Source of the DNA: Herbaspirillum hiltneri N3
Lineage (GTDB): Bacteria; Pseudomonadota; Gammaproteobacteria; Burkholderiales; Burkholderiaceae_D
Assembly (NCBI RefSeq): GCF_001267925.1
Contig: NZ_CP011409.1
Coordinates: 1,550,001 to 1,614,000, forward strand
Direction: 5' to 3'
DNA: 64,000 bases
Shown here in pieces: positions 63,408 to 64,000 of the stretch (position 1 is the first letter of the stretch; every line of letters begins with the position of its first letter). A program made the position numbers and the translations under genes. The notes under the pieces were generated by a model. It saw only the letters and a list, made by a program, of their open reading frames with translations. It had not been told where the DNA came from and ran no database searches.

Positions 63408-64000
63408 CTACTTTCTCGATGTTCGCGGTGAGGGGGAAACCAGGCCCGCATGCGCGGCCAGTTTCCACAAGCCGTGCTCGGTGGCGGCAGCGGCGATTTC
63501 AATGTTGGTCAGGTCGTACAGCGCCAGCGCCTGACGGTAGCGCTCGCACAGTGCGTCGTCGCCGATGAGGGCGATGCGCTGCTGCCGGATCCCGTCGGTG
63601 GTTGCCAGCAGCGCGGCGATTTCGTGGCCGATCAGCAGCCCGGACAGATAGTGCGCCTGGGCGCGCGGCGACAGTTCGCCGGTCAGGCCGAGCGTGCGGC
63701 TGCTGAAGATGTTGGACAGCATGCCGGCACGGCCGTCGGCCGACTTCGCCACCAGCGCGCCGCGCGCGAAGGCGGCGTTGTCCTCGGCATCGGTTGTATC
63801 GGCGGCGGCGCGCTGCATGGTGCGGCCGAGGATGGTGTGATTGCTCAGCACGGCATACATCTCGCCGGTCATGAAGGTGTCGAAATGTTCGATGCGCTTG
63901 CCGCGCACGTGCACCCATTTCGAATGCGTGCCGGGCAGGCCGATCAGGAGATCATCGACCTGCAGCTGGTCGAGGATGCCGGCGACCTGGGTTTCCTCGC
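63408..64000 (-). CDS. dgoK: 2-dehydro-3-deoxygalactonokinase, C-terminal part
   Basis: The gene runs off the end of the window; the last 197 codons are present. The kinase phosphorylates 2-keto-3-deoxygalactonate. Conserved DgoK segments are EETQVAGIL at the cut edge, LIGLPGTHSKWVHVRGKRIEHFDTFMTGEMYAVLSNHTIL, and LSPRAQAHYLSGLLIGHEIAALLA. It is the most upstream visible gene of dgoKAD, and any regulator would be outside the window. Confidence 0.93.
   Translation of the reverse strand, partial: EETQVAGILDQLQVDDLLIGLPGTHSKWVHVRGKRIEHFDTFMTGEMYAVLSNHTILGRTMQRAAADTTDAEDNAAFARGALVAKSADGRAGMLSNIFSSRTLGLTGELSPRAQAHYLSGLLIGHEIAALLATTDGIRQQRIALIGDDALCERYRQALALYDLTNIEIAAAATEHGLWKLAAHAGLVSPSPRTSRK

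Overview
The window looks like chromosome of a high-GC betaproteobacterium of the order Burkholderiales, most likely Oxalobacteraceae close to Herbaspirillum. This rests on the glucokinase-RpiR/HexR fusion gene, the Omp32-type porin, the rpsU-yqeY-dnaG-rpoD macromolecular-synthesis cluster, AddAB-type recombination nuclease genes, trxA directly upstream of rho, and a czcICBA metal efflux set. No organism search could be run, so the genus is an inference.

Layout. 1-3350: a C4-dicarboxylate TRAP transporter (dctPQM) divergent from the start of a membrane sensor. 3670-10419: housekeeping genes (VOC protein, ogt, xerD, ybaK, plsY, tsaD, ybiB) plus two small regulators, one of them a puzzling sigma-factor-like protein. 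11039-16711: a MHYT-GGDEF-EAL c-di-GMP protein, a MATE exporter, an ArnT-like glycosyltransferase and rpmE2. 16959-20367: an amino-acid-type ABC binding protein, rho and trxA. 20760-26848: addB-addA. 27074-30751: a Kef-like antiporter overlapping a YbdK ligase, then a BaiN-like flavoprotein. 30910-36601: rpsU, yqeY, dnaG, rpoD and tRNA-Ile(CAU). 36694-38477: a TetR regulator and an oxidoreductase sharing one operator.

38676-50742 is a glucose uptake and catabolism block. It holds a porin, glk-hexR, zwf and the gtsABCD-type ABC transporter, tied together by repeated 15-bp palindromes of the TGTAGT-N3-ACTACA type in front of the porin, glk-hexR, zwf and gtsA. The porin admits sugar, the ABC system imports it, glucokinase phosphorylates it and Zwf sends it to 6-phosphogluconate. 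The RpiR half of the fusion protein is the obvious regulator. A lipoprotein of unusual architecture sits inside this block.

50743-53747 is a compact island of three genes with lower GC: a ComEC-type metallo-beta-lactamase protein, a 4-TM membrane protein and a DUF4145 zinc-ribbon protein. It is bounded by two near-duplicate terminators and is the best candidate here for an undescribed system, possibly anti-phage. 53746-61178 carries czcA, czcB, czcC, czcI and an MFS exporter. 61379-61470 is a long extragenic hairpin. 61496-64000 is the De Ley-Doudoroff galactonate pathway (dgoD, dgoA, partial dgoK).

No rRNA, CRISPR array, transposase or prophage was seen.
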